Assembly: GCA_027214385.1 (NCBI GenBank)
Contig: JAPVXR010000017.1
Coordinates: 1-64,000, forward strand
From: Cryomorphaceae bacterium 1068
GTDB taxonomy: Bacteria > Bacteroidota > Bacteroidia > Flavobacteriales_D > Cryomorphaceae
Length of the DNA stretch: 64,000 bases
Direction: 5' to 3'
Made by a program: the position numbers and the translations under genes. The notes below the pieces were generated by a model. That model was given only the letters and a program-made list of their open reading frames with translations. It made no database searches and was not told where the DNA came from. The stretch's first letter is position 1. Each line of letters begins with the position of its first letter. Below, one piece after another: positions 63,329-64,000 of the stretch.

Positions 63329-64000
63329 TGAAGGAGGAGGTCTGCGTTATCTCGGTTATCGCTCAGGCGAGGCACTTTGTTTTGGCCGCCAAGCTTACCC
63401 TTAGACTTCATGAACTCATTAAACGCATCCTTCTGCAAAGATGTTATTTCAAGCGGTCTCAATATTTTGCCCTTGATCAAATCCGCATAGTAGATATTCT
63501 TCTTCTGCATCGCCAGGTCCAGCTCAGCCGAAAAGGAATCGATATCTTCCGGCTCTTTAGCGAATGATACCAACCACTCGTGGTGAGGAAGACCTTCTTT
63601 TGGATTGAGTTGAGGGGCGACATGAAACTCAATCACCTCTGCAGGATACTTTGCTACCACGTCATTTAGGGCTCCTTCTACTTCTTCAGCAATAACATGC
63701 TCGCCAAAGGCAGAAGTAAAATGCTTTATCCTCCCTGTCACTAATATCTTATACGGATCGAGCGAAGTAAACTTCACCGTATCGCCAATGCTGTATGCCC
63801 ATAGACCTGCATCGGTCGAAAGAACCAAGGCATAATTTTTTCCGAGCTCCACCTCGGCCAAACTCAGTCTCGTCGGATTTTCATCAAAATAGGTTTCAAC
63901 GGGGATAAACTCAAAAAAGATTCCTCCATCTATATTGATTAGAAGCGATTTGTCATCCTGCTCATTTTGAAAAGCGATGAAACCTTCACTTGCCGGATAA
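63313..64000 (-). CDS. GH3-family protein, partial (N-terminus outside window)
   Basis: The frame is open to the right edge at 64000, with 228 residues visible. The C-terminal GH3 region is clear: YPASEGFIAFQ at the edge, then ENPTRLSLAEVELGKNYALV, GLWAYSIGDTVKF, TGRIKHFTSAFGEHV and LLQWKKS. GH3 proteins are acyl-adenylate-forming enzymes that conjugate amino acids to small acids in plants; bacterial function is unknown. An internal TTG at 63861 is not the true start. Confidence 0.88.
   Translation of the reverse strand, partial: YPASEGFIAFQNEQDDKSLLINIDGGIFFEFIPVETYFDENPTRLSLAEVELGKNYALVLSTDAGLWAYSIGDTVKFTSLDPYKILVTGRIKHFTSAFGEHVIAEEVEGALNDVVAKYPAEVIEFHVAPQLNPKEGLPHHEWLVSFAKEPEDIDSFSAELDLAMQKKNIYYADLIKGKILRPLEITSLQKDAFNEFMKSKGKLGGQNKVPRLSDNRDNADLLLQWKKS

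Overview
The window comes from a chromosome of the phylum Bacteroidota, most likely a Flavobacteriales-like marine or free-living aerobe. The evidence is type IX secretion (T9SS) cargo with type B C-terminal sorting domains, a PorP/SprF-type outer-membrane protein, FecI/FecR/TonB-receptor signalling, a Bacteroidota-style three-gene succinate dehydrogenase, a long PurF, DUF2480, DUF3667 and DUF4249 proteins, and promoters of the TTTG/TAnnTTTG type. There is no prophage, insertion sequence, CRISPR array or rRNA; one tRNA is present.

Layout. 1-3203 (-) is the 5' part of a large Cys-rich secreted protein that runs off the left edge. 3418-3491 is a tRNA with anticodon CAU, with its own promoter and terminator. 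3612-8559 holds a fructosamine-kinase-like gene, half of the ligase-associated DNA repair module (PdeM nuclease and Lhr-type helicase) and an aldo-keto reductase. 8690-14672 (+) is an ECF sigma / FecR / TonB receptor / DUF4249 lipoprotein / second FecR unit ending in a 49-residue protein, a hairpin-rich stretch and a terminator. 14671-16088 (-) is an AcuI-type reductase with a RidA-type deaminase. 16162-18776 (+) is the other half of the repair module (MBL-fold exonuclease and ATP-dependent ligase). 18773-22761 (-) is a small membrane protein gene and sdhCAB. 22926-24215 is aminopeptidase P. 24758-29677 (+) is a signalling block of two LytTR response regulators, a beta-propeller LytS-type kinase and a small lipoprotein. 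29765-32338 carries a helical-repeat protein and thiL. 32555-38885 (+) is the suf Fe-S assembly operon with DUF59 and DUF2480 genes, preceded by a good promoter and a perfect 10-bp inverted repeat. 38882-40783 (-) is purF.

40949-56453 is a cell-surface region. A 1291-residue T9SS type B cargo is followed by 3-hydroxyanthranilate dioxygenase, then by a tightly packed six-gene minus-strand operon: two proteins with Asp-rich beta-type repeats, a short type B cargo, PorP/SprF, and two OmpA-family PD40 proteins. One of the OmpA-family genes carries a 966-bp internal tandem duplication. This operon is the best candidate in the window for an incompletely described system: a dedicated surface-display unit in which PorP/SprF is expected to anchor the type B cargo and the OmpA proteins to tie it to peptidoglycan.

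56554-64000 (-) is mostly housekeeping: a DAO-type oxidoreductase, a DUF3667 membrane protein, an orphan REC/HPt pair, rseP, dxr, a VWA-domain protein and the 3' part of a GH3-family gene that runs off the right edge. Genes are densely packed, often with 1-4 base overlaps. The only intergenic gaps above 200 bases are 3204-3417, 24470-24757 and 32339-32554, and none exceeds 300.
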